A stretch of DNA of 57,864 bases from Patescibacteria group bacterium. Lineage in GTDB: Bacteria; Patescibacteriota; Microgenomatia; UBA1406; GWC2-37-13. The DNA lies in NCBI GenBank assembly GCA_023381015.1, contig JAMCTE010000010.1:1-57864 (forward strand). The letters are read 5' to 3'. Shown here in pieces: positions 1 to 7,902 of this stretch (positions within the stretch are counted from its first letter, which is position 1; each line of letters starts with the position of its first letter). The notes beneath the pieces were generated by a model, which worked only from the letters and a program-made list of their open reading frames with translations, did no database searches and was not told where the DNA came from. Position numbers and translations under genes: made by a program.

Positions 1-1422
1 ATTTGTTTTAATAAAATACATTCTTATTATAGTTGTTTTATTCTCATATTCTTTGCTTTTCCACATCTTGACGGGTTCTTTTAGGGCAGAAAATACAAGA
101 TTAGAGGCGGTTTGAAACTGTGATTCTGTGTAAGCGACTTTAATGTTATCTTTTTCAAGGTTTTTTACTGTTTGTAACATTTCTTTAATTTTATTTTCGT
201 AAATCAAGGTTAAGTGTTCGTCGTTTGTGATAGAAACTCTTTCAGATAGTTTATTTATCATTTCACTAATTTGTTTTACTTTTCTTTCTCGTTCAAAACA
301 AGTTAGCGTGTAATTATCTTTTACTTCTTTCCAAACTCTCAGAAATATAACATTAATCAAATCAGCTATTTCTTTCTGAACTTTATTTTCTTTTAGTAGT
401 TTTTCAAAAGAATCTTCAAGAGTCTTTTTCTGAATAATTTTATATCTATTCGGGCAATTTTTATTTCTGCACCAATAATAAGGAAATTTTTTATTTGGAT
501 TTCTACCTTTTGTCCATGCACCAGTAATTGGTTTATTACAGATAGAACAACTAACAAATACTCTAAGTGGGAAATCAAGATTATAGTCGGCTCTTATATG
601 AGCTTTTCTTTTACCAGCTAATTTATCCATAACAATCTTATGAGTATCAAGGCTAATGAAACCATCATGTTTTCCTTTTTGAAGCGGAATATTCCATTTT
701 TTGTGCTCAATATACCCTGTATATAATAATTCCTCAAGAATATTTTGAGCTCCACTTATAGATAGTGGTCTATTAATATTGTTTTCTTTATATCTTTTTA
801 ATATAAACTGCTGTGTTTCTTCAAGCGTGTTAAGAATATCTTTAGAATAATTTTCAATAGTTTCTTTATAAATACTTGCTAATGGCTCTTCGTTTCGTAA
901 AATTTTGCCGTGTTCTGGTTCTTTTTGATATCTTAGCCCTGGTGGTGGAGAGCGAAAACACCAATAACCAGCTTCTAATCGTGCTCTCATTTTCTGGACG
1001 ACTTGTCTTCTATTACTTTCTCTCTCATATTGAGCAGTGGCAGCAGTAACATTTTCAATCAGACGACCTTCTGGACTGTCTTCAAAGCGGAAATTAGGGC
1101 ATTCTAACTTCACTCCTCTTGAAATTAGTTGGGCTTTTAACTGAAGGTGGACATTAACATCTCTCGCAAAACGTTTTAAATCGTCAAAGATTACAATGAA
1201 TTTTTCTAAAGAATTATCATCAAGAAATAATATTAATGATTTCATCTCTGGTCGTTCAAATAAACCACCAGAGACTCCTTCTTCTTTAAATGTTCTTATG
1301 ACTTCATAACCCATTCTATTTGCATAATCTCGGCAAAGTCTTTCTTGACTATCTAACCCTGTCCCTTCTTGGACTTGCTTATCTGACGATACTCGGCAGT
1401 AGATTATTGCTTTAGGTTTCAT
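1..1422 (-). CDS. Large serine recombinase, C-terminus cut by window edge
   Basis: An uninterrupted frame starts with ATG at 1422 and is still open at base 1, giving 474 residues. The N-terminus has the resolvase/invertase catalytic signature YCRVSSDKQ, with the nucleophile serine near residue 11, followed by GVSGGLFERPEM and an FDDLKRFARD segment typical of the catalytic domain. The middle matches the 'recombinase' DNA-binding domain (ISGAQNILEELLYTGY). A zinc-ribbon of C-x2-C and C-x4-C type (SCSICN, WCRNKNC) and a coiled coil follow. Enzymes of this family integrate and excise mobile elements through a covalent Ser-DNA intermediate. The 3' end points leftward, so one attachment end should lie just outside the window. 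It probably mobilises, or once mobilised, the AT-rich island to its right. Confidence 0.93.
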   Translation of the reverse strand, partial: MKPKAIIYCRVSSDKQVQEGTGLDSQERLCRDYANRMGYEVIRTFKEEGVSGGLFERPEMKSLILFLDDNSLEKFIVIFDDLKRFARDVNVHLQLKAQLISRGVKLECPNFRFEDSPEGRLIENVTAATAQYERESNRRQVVQKMRARLEAGYWCFRSPPPGLRYQKEPEHGKILRNEEPLASIYKETIENYSKDILNTLEETQQFILKRYKENNINRPLSISGAQNILEELLYTGYIEHKKWNIPLQKGKHDGFISLDTHKIVMDKLAGKRKAHIRADYNLDFPLRVFVSCSICNKPITGAWTKGRNPNKKFPYYWCRNKNCPNRYKIIQKKTLEDSFEKLLKENKVQKEIADLINVIFLRVWKEVKDNYTLTCFERERKVKQISEMINKLSERVSITNDEHLTLIYENKIKEMLQTVKNLEKDNIKVAYTESQFQTASNLVFSALKEPVKMWKSKEYENKTTIIRMYFIKTN

Positions 1423-1550
1423 TTTTATCTCCTACAACTGTGCGAATAACATTCTTACACAAATTATAAATAAAAACAACTATTTGCTCTATTTCTTTAT
1501 CTGATAAATGTGAATATTTTTCACCTAATATTTGTCGTGCATGTATGATG

Positions 1551-1841
1551 TCAACCATATTTCTTGCCAAATTTCTCTAACACTTTTTTATAAGCACCGG
1601 CAAAATATTTTTTTGGGCTTAATACCTTTTTCTTTGTGTTTTTTAAATTATTGATGGTTTCCTTAATCTCATGAAAAAGTTGTAAGCTTTTTGAGACACC
1701 GATTTTTTTAACAACAGACCTGTAAAAGGCATAGTTATTTGTATCTTGAAAAAAGTTGGCAATATCTAAAGCAGTGGATGTTTCTTCTGTTTGAGGTGTG
1801 AATTTACTATTGAGAGAATATTTTTTATTAGTAGTTTCCAT
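1551..1841 (-). CDS. Small hypothetical protein (96 aa)
   Basis: A 96-residue protein of unrecognised family, lysine-rich and predicted soluble. It has a helical segment around residues 25 to 65 and a basic C-terminus (KKYFAGAYKKVLEKFGKKYG). It lies upstream of the recombinase on the same strand, separated by about 130 bases, and right behind an array of TATCGT repeats. That position fits a small DNA-binding or accessory protein of the mobile element, but no motif shows this. Confidence 0.6.
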   Translation of the reverse strand: METTNKKYSLNSKFTPQTEETSTALDIANFFQDTNNYAFYRSVVKKIGVSKSLQLFHEIKETINNLKNTKKKVLSPKKYFAGAYKKVLEKFGKKYG

Positions 1842-1853
1842 AACGTTATTCAG

Positions 1854-1899
1854 TATCGTTATTATTTTTAATATCGTTAATAACGTATGAATATCGTAG
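1854..1899. repeat. Three TATCGT iteron-like repeats
   Basis: TATCGTTA occurs at 1854-1861 and 1872-1879, and TATCGTAG at 1892-1899. The starts are 18 and 20 bases apart, about two helical turns. A reverse-oriented TAACG core lies at 1881-1885, and AACGTTA just downstream. The array sits directly upstream of the 96-residue gene on the minus strand. It may be an operator array or replication iterons; the sequence does not decide between them. Confidence 0.5.
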
Positions 1900-1949
1900 C
1901 TTATAAGAAAGGAGTATTAGCCAACTACAAGTAGTTACAAAAAGTTGGT

Positions 1950-2699
1950 TTATTTATTAAATGGGAAGTCTTTATAAGCTTCTTGAAGTGCTTCTTCACT
2001 AAGCTGTTGGTTTGCCTTTTCTTGAAGGATGTCAGCTATTTCTTTCCAGGACTTATTTGTTTTATTCCGTAAATATACTATCAATCTATCTCTCTCAAAG
2101 TTGTCTCTCTTAGAGAGCGTTGCTTTATTTTTTTGATTTAAGAAAGCATTTATTATTTCTTTATATTCTTTATAGAATTCAACTAATTGTTTTTTTGTAA
2201 TTGGTGCAGATATAACAATTTTTGCACCTTCTTCAAAAGGTAAATCACTGTAACTACCAAAATACATATTTTTATAACGGATTCTTAATTTAATTGAAGT
2301 GTTGTAAGTAGTTACTGGAAAAACGTTATCAAGGATGTATTTTCTTAATCCAGTATTCCAGTCCTTCAAAAAGACATAGATTTTTATTATATTATCTACT
2401 TCTTTTTCCAATCTTTCATCATTTGATGAAAAGCTTTCAGCTCTTGGATTTGGTTTTAATTCAATTTTCTTCTTTTTAAAATTAATAAACTCAGACCTTA
2501 ACAGAGCTCTTTCTTTTATTTCTACTTTTCCCGTTCCTTTTAGGCTGGTAGTTCCTATATTAAGTTTTTTACGGATATTAACTATCATGTTTTCAAATTC
2601 TTTATCCTCTTGAAGATATTTGAAGAGAATTTTGATATAAAGCAAGTCGGAAGATTTTTTTGTTGTCTTATACCCAATAAAACTAATAGGAATTTGCAT
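1950..2699 (-). CDS. Hypothetical protein with C-terminal HTH-like segment (249 aa)
   Basis: Unrecognised family. The protein is highly charged and AT-rich in codon use like the rest of the island. Near the C-terminus the stretch DRLIVYLRNKTNKSWKEIADIL resembles a helix-turn-helix of the sigma-70 region 4 type, so DNA binding is possible. No catalytic motif is apparent. It lies between the recombinase block and a pair of membrane proteins, all on the minus strand. Confidence 0.6.
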   Translation of the reverse strand: MQIPISFIGYKTTKKSSDLLYIKILFKYLQEDKEFENMIVNIRKKLNIGTTSLKGTGKVEIKERALLRSEFINFKKKKIELKPNPRAESFSSNDERLEKEVDNIIKIYVFLKDWNTGLRKYILDNVFPVTTYNTSIKLRIRYKNMYFGSYSDLPFEEGAKIVISAPITKKQLVEFYKEYKEIINAFLNQKNKATLSKRDNFERDRLIVYLRNKTNKSWKEIADILQEKANQQLSEEALQEAYKDFPFNK

Positions 2700-2882
2700 A
2701 AATTATGAGTAAGGTTATATTTCTACTTAATTTTACAGTGAATTTTGACAAAAAGTATATACGCGATAACCTTGTCCTGTAATTAAATATTGAAGTTGGA
2801 GCAACCCCTACCCCATACCATTAAAATGGAATTAGAAAAATGCGTTTATGTGTAAGCCTATTACATACTTATAAGTACCTTT

Positions 2883-3089
2883 TTACTTATTTTTCTTATT
2901 TATTCTTATTTCTATGTATTTATATAACCACAATATTGCTTTTATAATGACATACCATAACATCAGATTAACAAACATATCTACTATTACATAAGCATCC
3001 ATTCTATTAAGCTCTATAGCTTGAAACAGTGGAACAAAAAACACAAGTAAATAAAGAAGGTATTCAAAATATTTTAATTTTAACTTCAT
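2883..3089 (-). CDS. Small two-helix membrane protein (68 aa)
   Basis: Two hydrophobic segments, about residues 8 to 25 and 32 to 57, are followed by a basic tail (RINKKNK). The charge pattern suggests a small inner-membrane protein. Its start is only two bases beyond the stop of the gene at 3092, so the two are probably cotranscribed. No family recognised. Confidence 0.6.
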   Translation of the reverse strand: MKLKLKYFEYLLYLLVFFVPLFQAIELNRMDAYVIVDMFVNLMLWYVIIKAILWLYKYIEIRINKKNK

Positions 3090-3091
3090 TA

Positions 3092-3673
3092 TTATTTAAA
3101 AACGAATACGACCTTTCCGTCAACGTCTTTATAAGGAATGGCTTTCTCGTTAATGATAAATTGATTAGCTGTGACTGATTTAATTAACCCCACTCTTTCT
3201 ATTTCGTTGATTCTATAAAAGGCAACATCGCCCCTTCTAAGAGCATTTTTAGGGTAAATAAGATTAATGATGATATTCTGACCATTTGTTATATTAGCTT
3301 CCTTAATTGAACCGCTAATAGTAGTAAATCTAAACATAAACATTTGTATCGCAAGTAGAAACACGCAAATAAGGATAAAAGCATATAAAACATTCATTTT
3401 TTTATATTTTCTGATGGAAGGTATAACTATGAGGAATAACGCCCAAATTATTGTAGTTAAGGAAATGTATTGACCAACTGAATGATAAGCAATTCCAAAT
3501 AAGGCTAAGACAAACATAAGAACAAAAACCCATATTATTCCCCAAATAAGAAGTAAGATTGATGGAAAAACTAAAGACAGCACTTTCTTTACAAAAGTTT
3601 TGTTACCAAACAATGTTTTATCTATAGAAATTAAAGGTAGAAAAATGATTCTATAAGCGAGATTGTTATCCAT
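3092..3673 (-). CDS. Polytopic membrane protein with degenerate signal-peptidase-I-like domain (193 aa)
   Basis: Three or four transmembrane segments occupy residues 30 to 115. The C-terminal part resembles S26 signal peptidase I: an S-x-S box followed by a 'NGQNIIINLIYPK' strand region, then RRGDVAFYR matching the RGD-vvf box, and a final beta-rich part (VDGKVVFVFK). The presumed nucleophile serine of the S-x-S-M box is kept as SGSI. The general-base lysine normally found in the K-R box appears replaced (IERVGL). It is therefore either a non-catalytic relative or an enzyme with a shifted lysine. It forms an operon with the small membrane protein at 2883. Confidence 0.6.
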   Translation of the reverse strand: MDNNLAYRIIFLPLISIDKTLFGNKTFVKKVLSLVFPSILLLIWGIIWVFVLMFVLALFGIAYHSVGQYISLTTIIWALFLIVIPSIRKYKKMNVLYAFILICVFLLAIQMFMFRFTTISGSIKEANITNGQNIIINLIYPKNALRRGDVAFYRINEIERVGLIKSVTANQFIINEKAIPYKDVDGKVVFVFK

Positions 3674-3774
3674 AGCTTGATTTTCATTTTAGGACTATAT
3701 AACAACAAATGCAATAGATAATTCTTACAATTGTAGGTTGCTCAATAGTATGAATAAGACAAGAATTAAGCTGT

Positions 3775-3999
3775 ATGTTAGCAAAATCAAGGTTTACAGA
3801 GATTGTAGGTGGAAATATCAGGAAATACAGACAAAAAGCTGGATTGTCTCAAGACGAATTAGCTGCTAAATGTGGTTTTTATAGAACGTATATAAATCTT
3901 GTTGAGACAGCTAAAAGAACACCTTCTTCATACACGCTATATAGATTTGCTAAAGCCTTGAATGTTGCCGTTGAAAACCTATATCCATCTACTGTATAA
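3775..3999 (+). CDS. XRE-family HTH regulator (74 aa)
   Basis: A single Cro/C1-type helix-turn-helix fills the protein: GGNIRKYRQKAGLSQDELA, then recognition helix RTYINLVETAKR and LYRFAKALNVAVENLY. Size and layout match controller proteins of restriction systems and toxin-antitoxin-like modules. The DUF6602 gene follows 14 bases after its stop, so it most likely autoregulates this two-gene unit. Divergent from the membrane operon ending at 3673. Confidence 0.85.
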   Translation: MLAKSRFTEIVGGNIRKYRQKAGLSQDELAAKCGFYRTYINLVETAKRTPSSYTLYRFAKALNVAVENLYPSTV

Positions 4000-4013
4000 C
4001 ATAGCTATTATTT

Positions 4014-4766
4014 ATGCCCACGCAAAACGTTTTAGACAATCTCAAACAATACTTCATAACTCAAGCAGTGAATATTGATAATAATTATGTTTCTTCTAAT
4101 CCTACTGGGCATCCAACTGATACTGGTGAAAACAGAGAAGATTTGTTAGTTGCTTTTTTAAATAATCATCTGCCTGCGAAATATGAAGCTCTTAAAGGAG
4201 GAAAAATCTTTGACAGTAATGGTAATATATCTGAACAAGTAGATGTTTTAATCTATGATAAAAATACTCCTCAACTTAAAGAAAGGGTGAGAACTTTATA
4301 TATGTCAGAGGGCGTAGGGGCAGCCATAGAAGTCAAGCCAAATCTTGACAATTCTGCACTTAAAGAAGCATTAAATAAAGTTGATAGTTTTAAAAAACCT
4401 ATAAAATCAATCGTTGCCGGTATGTCAATTGGTGATGTTAAAAAAAATGTGTATTCTGGAATATTTTCATATCAAACCGCAATGGACCCAGCCACGATAA
4501 AGAATGCTGTATTAGAAAAATATAAAGACGTTGAAATTAATTTGTGTATTGATTTCATTTGCATTAACAAGAAATTTATTATTTTAAAAAACAACGGCGA
4601 TTGGGAACATAAAAATATTGATGGCATTGTAACTAAAATTGAAGAAAAATTTATTATTGGAGATTTCAAAGAATTAAGTCTTTATAAACTTCTTATGTTA
4701 ATTAGCAAAGAAATCGGTCCTAATTATTTAGGCGGTCCAGACTATAGTAAATACATAAATATTTAA
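4014..4766 (+). CDS. DUF6602-type PD-(D/E)xK nuclease-like protein (250 aa)
   Basis: The N-terminal half carries the DUF6602 pattern: HPTDTGENREDLLVAFL, then EQVDVLIYD, then GVGAAIEVK. The acidic residues around E39/E42, D77 and E106-x-K108 line up as a PD-(D/E)xK nuclease signature (known for the fold; assignment here is from reading the motif). The C-terminal half is unassigned. The preceding XRE regulator gene and the mobile-island location suggest a defence or restriction-like module. No methylase is adjacent, so a classical restriction-modification pair is not evident. Confidence 0.7.
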   Translation: MPTQNVLDNLKQYFITQAVNIDNNYVSSNPTGHPTDTGENREDLLVAFLNNHLPAKYEALKGGKIFDSNGNISEQVDVLIYDKNTPQLKERVRTLYMSEGVGAAIEVKPNLDNSALKEALNKVDSFKKPIKSIVAGMSIGDVKKNVYSGIFSYQTAMDPATIKNAVLEKYKDVEINLCIDFICINKKFIILKNNGDWEHKNIDGIVTKIEEKFIIGDFKELSLYKLLMLISKEIGPNYLGGPDYSKYINI

Positions 4767-4818
4767 AACTTCTTTTGTATTTGTAGCATATACGCTACAA
4801 AAGGTATATAATGGAGCC

Positions 4819-5469
4819 ATGAGAAAAGCTTTTTTTCTCAATATACTTCTTACAGTCTTTCTCTTTGTTTTTACAACATCTGTCTTTGCTCGTTCTGGCT
4901 GTTGTTCATGGCATGGTGGCGTTGCTGGATGTGATACAAATGTGGGTAGACAAGTTTGTAATGATGGAACTTACAGTCCAAGTTGCACTTGTGCCTATAT
5001 CCCAAGATTACCAACTCCAACGCCAATTATTATTCCAGAATCAATTAAAGGAGGACCAACATATCAATACAACGATGTAAATAAATCGTATGATGTTACT
5101 TTTGATTGGGACGATTGGAGTCAAAGCAGTGGTTGGAGTGTTGGTTTATCTCAATATGCAGGTGGTGACCCTGGTCCCAATATGGATACAACTACAAGCG
5201 TTTGGATATTTAAAAATGTGTATCCTGGAACACATTATGTGAATATAAAAGCCTCTGTAGGTGGTTACTGGTCAAGAGTTTCCTATTGGACAATAAATGT
5301 TCCTGCAATTCCTACACCTACTCCAACTCCTACAAACACTCCAACACCAACTATTACGCCAACTCCATCACCAACAAAAGTTATTAAACAAGAGACTAAA
5401 AATAAAACTCAAACTATTAATAAAAAAACTTTTTGGCAATGGCTTATTAATTTAATTAATGGGAAGTAG
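4819..5469 (+). CDS. Secreted Cys-rich protein with Pro/Thr repeat stalk (216 aa)
   Basis: A signal peptide (residues 1 to 24, ending SVFA) leads into a cysteine-rich module, SGCCSWHGGVAGC...CNDGTYSPSCTC, a CCSxHGG-type domain found in assorted bacterial secreted proteins. A beta-rich region (about 75 to 165) follows, then a stalk of PTPTPTPTNTPTP repeats, and a basic amphipathic end (KTFWQWLINLINGK). The protein is probably exported; the stalk may hold it at the cell surface. TATAAT at 4807-4812 ends 6 bases before the ATG; the same spacer contains GGAG. Its last 14 bases overlap the convergent gene ending at 5456. Confidence 0.75.
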   Translation: MRKAFFLNILLTVFLFVFTTSVFARSGCCSWHGGVAGCDTNVGRQVCNDGTYSPSCTCAYIPRLPTPTPIIIPESIKGGPTYQYNDVNKSYDVTFDWDDWSQSSGWSVGLSQYAGGDPGPNMDTTTSVWIFKNVYPGTHYVNIKASVGGYWSRVSYWTINVPAIPTPTPTPTNTPTPTITPTPSPTKVIKQETKNKTQTINKKTFWQWLINLINGK

Positions 5470-5896
5470 ATTGAATTATATTGCCATTGGAATCAATAAG
5501 AGGTAATCCGAGTGAGTTTCTTTGTTGGTTTATATATATGGTTGCAGCCTCTAAAAATGTGTAACGAGTAGGTTGTGTTTCTTGTTCACCTCTGGTTACC
5601 TGATACTGATTAACCATTTGTAAGCAAGAATCATTATTTGAACAGGTGTTAATTGCTTGTCCGCAAATAACAGTATTAATATCGCCTCTACTACAAGCAT
5701 CATATACTGAGCTTTTTATATTATCATCATTTTCTGCCTTACCTTGTTGAAATTCCTGTATCTGTTCATCGGAATAAGAAGGTGTATTAGATATATATTG
5801 ATTATTAGTAGTTGTATCTTTCTTAAAAAGAAAGAATAACACTATTAAAATAGTAAAAAATACAATTGATAAACTACCGATATTAAATTTATTCAT
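5456..5896 (-). CDS. Hypothetical single-pass membrane protein (146 aa)
   Basis: One N-terminal membrane helix (about residues 6 to 25) followed by a soluble, probably external, Ser/Asn/Gln-rich region with four cysteines (DACSRGDINTVICGQAINTC and SCLQM) that could form disulfides. Family not recognised. Its start overlaps the stop of the gene at 5889 by 8 bases, indicating an operon. Confidence 0.6.
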   Translation of the reverse strand: MNKFNIGSLSIVFFTILIVLFFLFKKDTTTNNQYISNTPSYSDEQIQEFQQGKAENDDNIKSSVYDACSRGDINTVICGQAINTCSNNDSCLQMVNQYQVTRGEQETQPTRYTFLEAATIYINQQRNSLGLPLIDSNGNIIQSTSH

Positions 5897-6563
5897 TCTT
5901 ATTCGTTAATTGCTGTATATATTTTTCACGAAACCATGATTGTTCTTTAGCATCCGATATAAAACTAAATCTATATTTTCTTCCTTCAATATCGCGATAT
6001 GAACCATAAATTTTTATTTCACTTGTTTTGATTATTTCATTATTGCGTTTTTCAAAGTTTATATCATTTCTATTTCCTAATACTGGACCTAATTTATTAG
6101 TTAAATCATCATATACCATAACTGTAGAGCTATTTGGAATAATAAGAGCATGATTTCTAACTCCAACATTTTTTCCATTAACCTCAACCGAATATTGAAC
6201 GCGTCTCATCAGTCCATTGCCATTATTTGATACAGTGATACATGTATTGGTTATTCCTTGTGGTATTCTATCTTCGCCTGAAGGTGTAGTTACCCAAGAC
6301 AACCTCATATATGGTCGTAATGTTATTTCTGTTTGCCTTACTGCCTCTTTTCTTGTCTTTATTGTCTCGTATAATGTAAAAATTAATAATAACGCTGTAA
6401 AAGCTTCAACTGGATTAGGTTTATTTAGTTTACTTAAAAGTCCATACCCTGTAGCTATGTGAAAGTCATAATAATCAACTATTGAATAGACAAGAAGCAA
6501 TATAAACAAGACAATTTGCCAATGTAGAAATAGCCACAAAAGAGTTTTCTTTAGTTTTTTCAC
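5889..6563 (-). CDS. Hypothetical membrane protein (224 aa)
   Basis: Starts with GTG. Two N-terminal membrane segments (about 8 to 28 and 45 to 65) precede a cytoplasmic or periplasmic beta-rich domain with the line 'CITVSNNGNGLMRRVQYSVEVNG', a pattern seen in many poorly characterised membrane-anchored proteins near defence genes. A TATAAT sequence is centred about 15 bases upstream of the start. First gene of a two-gene operon with 5456-5896. Function unknown. Confidence 0.6.
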   Translation of the reverse strand: MKKLKKTLLWLFLHWQIVLFILLLVYSIVDYYDFHIATGYGLLSKLNKPNPVEAFTALLLIFTLYETIKTRKEAVRQTEITLRPYMRLSWVTTPSGEDRIPQGITNTCITVSNNGNGLMRRVQYSVEVNGKNVGVRNHALIIPNSSTVMVYDDLTNKLGPVLGNRNDINFEKRNNEIIKTSEIKIYGSYRDIEGRKYRFSFISDAKEQSWFREKYIQQLTNKNE

Positions 6564-6644
6564 AATTCTGAATAGATTATATTCCTGATTTTATGTTTTT
6601 ACAATACTCCGAAAGGTAGTTATGTTTAAAGACTGAATAATGTT

Positions 6645-6703
6645 ATACCATTTCCATATATACTGTTCAATTTGGTCAAAACTATTTTTCAGCTTGTCCA
6701 CTT
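6645..6703. repeat. 59-bp interspersed repeat, copy A
   Basis: Begins ATACCATTT, contains ATTTGGT, and ends TGTCCACTT. The same three blocks occur in the same order within exactly 59 bases at 10312-10370, with roughly 60 percent identity overall by eye. It lies immediately before the palindromic element in front of the GIY-YIG gene. Confidence 0.55.
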
Positions 6704-6844
6704 CGACTCGCTTCGCTCGCTCAGTGTAAACACATTCTGAATTTTGAGCTTATCGAAGAGCTCAGTGTAAACACACTGAGAAGCGAGGCGAAACCCTGAG
6801 TGACTCCGAACGATTAGTGAGGAGGAATCGAAGGGCAAGCAAGC
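6701..6844. repeat. REP-like palindromic element upstream of GIY-YIG gene
   Basis: The first part (6701-6758) starts CTTCGACTCGCTTCGCTCGC and ends TTGAGCTTATCGAAG. It is closely related to the reverse complement of 33538-33587. The second part contains the perfect palindrome CTCAGTGTAAACACACTGAG (6761-6780) and more GCGAGGCG/TCGAAG half sites up to the start codon. GC-rich in an AT-rich island. A purine-rich GAGGAGG at about 6819-6825 lies within it, some 20 bases before the ATG. Confidence 0.75.
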
Positions 6845-7093
6845 ATGTCTTGGTTTACTTATATTCTCCTATGCTCCGATAAATCTTACTATGTAGGTAT
6901 AACTCCTGATTTACAAAACAGGATTAATCTTCATAATTCCGGTAAAGGATCAAGATATTTGTTATCAAAACTTCCGGTTAAGTTAATTTATTCAGAAAAG
7001 CATCCTGATAAATCCGAAGCTAGAAAAAGGGAAATTCAACTTAAGGGTTGGTCTCGGATTAAAAAGGAAAAATTAATAAAAAACCTTCTTTAA
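6845..7093 (+). CDS. Solo GIY-YIG nuclease-domain protein (82 aa)
   Basis: Nearly the whole protein is a GIY-YIG domain of the small UPF0213/YhbQ type: YILLCSDKSYYVGIT supplies the paired YIL...YVG strands, then NRINLHN, KLIYSEKH and the EARKREIQLKGW helix that carries the catalytic glutamate. These small nucleases cut or nick DNA; their cellular role is mostly unknown. The REP-like palindromic element runs right up to the start codon, suggesting that the nuclease acts on or moves with that element. Confidence 0.9.
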   Translation: MSWFTYILLCSDKSYYVGITPDLQNRINLHNSGKGSRYLLSKLPVKLIYSEKHPDKSEARKREIQLKGWSRIKKEKLIKNLL

Positions 7094-7135
7094 AAATCGT
7101 TTTCAATGAAAACCAGAAGCCTATTTTACACCTCA

Positions 7136-7159
7136 GAGGTGGGAAGAGAGGTGGGAAGA
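7136..7159. repeat. Tandem 12-bp duplication in a gene-poor stretch
   Basis: GAGGTGGGAAGA occurs twice head to tail (7136-7147 and 7148-7159). The surrounding stretch 7094-7400 contains no other coding sequence or RNA that I can support; the rest is AT-rich. Confidence 0.6.
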
Positions 7160-7400
7160 TTTTTGCCTGAGAAGGAGCTGGTCTATAGTTTTTTAGCAAG
7201 TAATTATTATGTTTCCTATTCTTAATTTTAAGCGTCATATCAATCTAAATATTAAATTTGTTAGATATTATGAGTTTAACCGATACATAACGTATGTCAA
7301 ATTAAAACAATACTACTGCTAATTAACCATCGTTTACATAGACTCTAATCTAAGCTTTTGCTTCCTTTTGATACAATATAAAACAGAGAAAAGAGGAACT

Positions 7401-7898
7401 ATGGAAGATGAAATTAATAAACTAATAGAAAGTATAGACCGTAATAAAGATACGCACCCTGACTACATGTCTAAGCAATTAGAAAAATTTCAAGCTCTTG
7501 TTTTGGCTTCTCACGCACGTATTGAAAATGCGATAGAAACTAGGATATACATCCAGGTTAAAAAGCTGATAAAACCACCCAATCAAAACATATGGTTAAG
7601 GATACGTGATACGCTTCGGCCATTGATAAAGTTAATGTCTTATTCTAAGAAAGTTAAAATTATAGAGAGTTACGGAGATAAAATGGATAAACTACTCAGT
7701 CTTCTGTGGCAAATAAATGATTATAGAATTGAGTTTGCACATCCAGATGGAATGAATTTAAGGCTTAAATATAATTTAGCATATCCACATGGTAAAAAAA
7801 ATGTCTTGAAACTTCTAAAGTGTTTAGATGAGACCGAACGCGAGATGAGTAGTTATTTCCTAAAAATTGATCATATCCTCAAAATGAAGGAGAAGTAA
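7401..7898 (+). CDS. HEPN-like protein with R-x4-H motif (165 aa)
   Basis: Start chosen at ATG 7401 because AGAGG lies about 5 bases upstream; a longer frame from 7368 is less likely. The protein is all-helical. Residues 109 to 114 read RIEFAH, matching the R-x(4-6)-H catalytic motif of HEPN RNases, within the segment INDYRIEFAHPDGMNL. HEPN proteins commonly act as RNase toxins in defence and toxin-antitoxin systems. The next gene starts 4 bases after its stop and encodes a membrane-anchored protein, so the two form a unit. HEPN assignment rests on the motif and helical context only. Confidence 0.55.
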   Translation: MEDEINKLIESIDRNKDTHPDYMSKQLEKFQALVLASHARIENAIETRIYIQVKKLIKPPNQNIWLRIRDTLRPLIKLMSYSKKVKIIESYGDKMDKLLSLLWQINDYRIEFAHPDGMNLRLKYNLAYPHGKKNVLKLLKCLDETEREMSSYFLKIDHILKMKEK

Positions 7899-7902
7899 TC
7901 TT

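Noticed and set aside
393-578. Separate 61-residue gene
   Set aside because: It lies entirely within the serine recombinase in another frame on the same strand.
1908-1950. Terminator hairpin CCAACT...AGTTGG
   Set aside because: The stem is only 6 bp with a long loop and no clear T tract, so I did not list it.
2866-2877. Palindrome TACTTATAAGTA as an operator
   Set aside because: A 12-base AT-rich palindrome at a gene end with no second copy; chance cannot be excluded.
5288-5460. CRISPR-like or other nucleotide repeat at the PT-rich region
   Set aside because: The repetition is codon-level PTPT repeats of a secreted protein, not spaced direct repeats.
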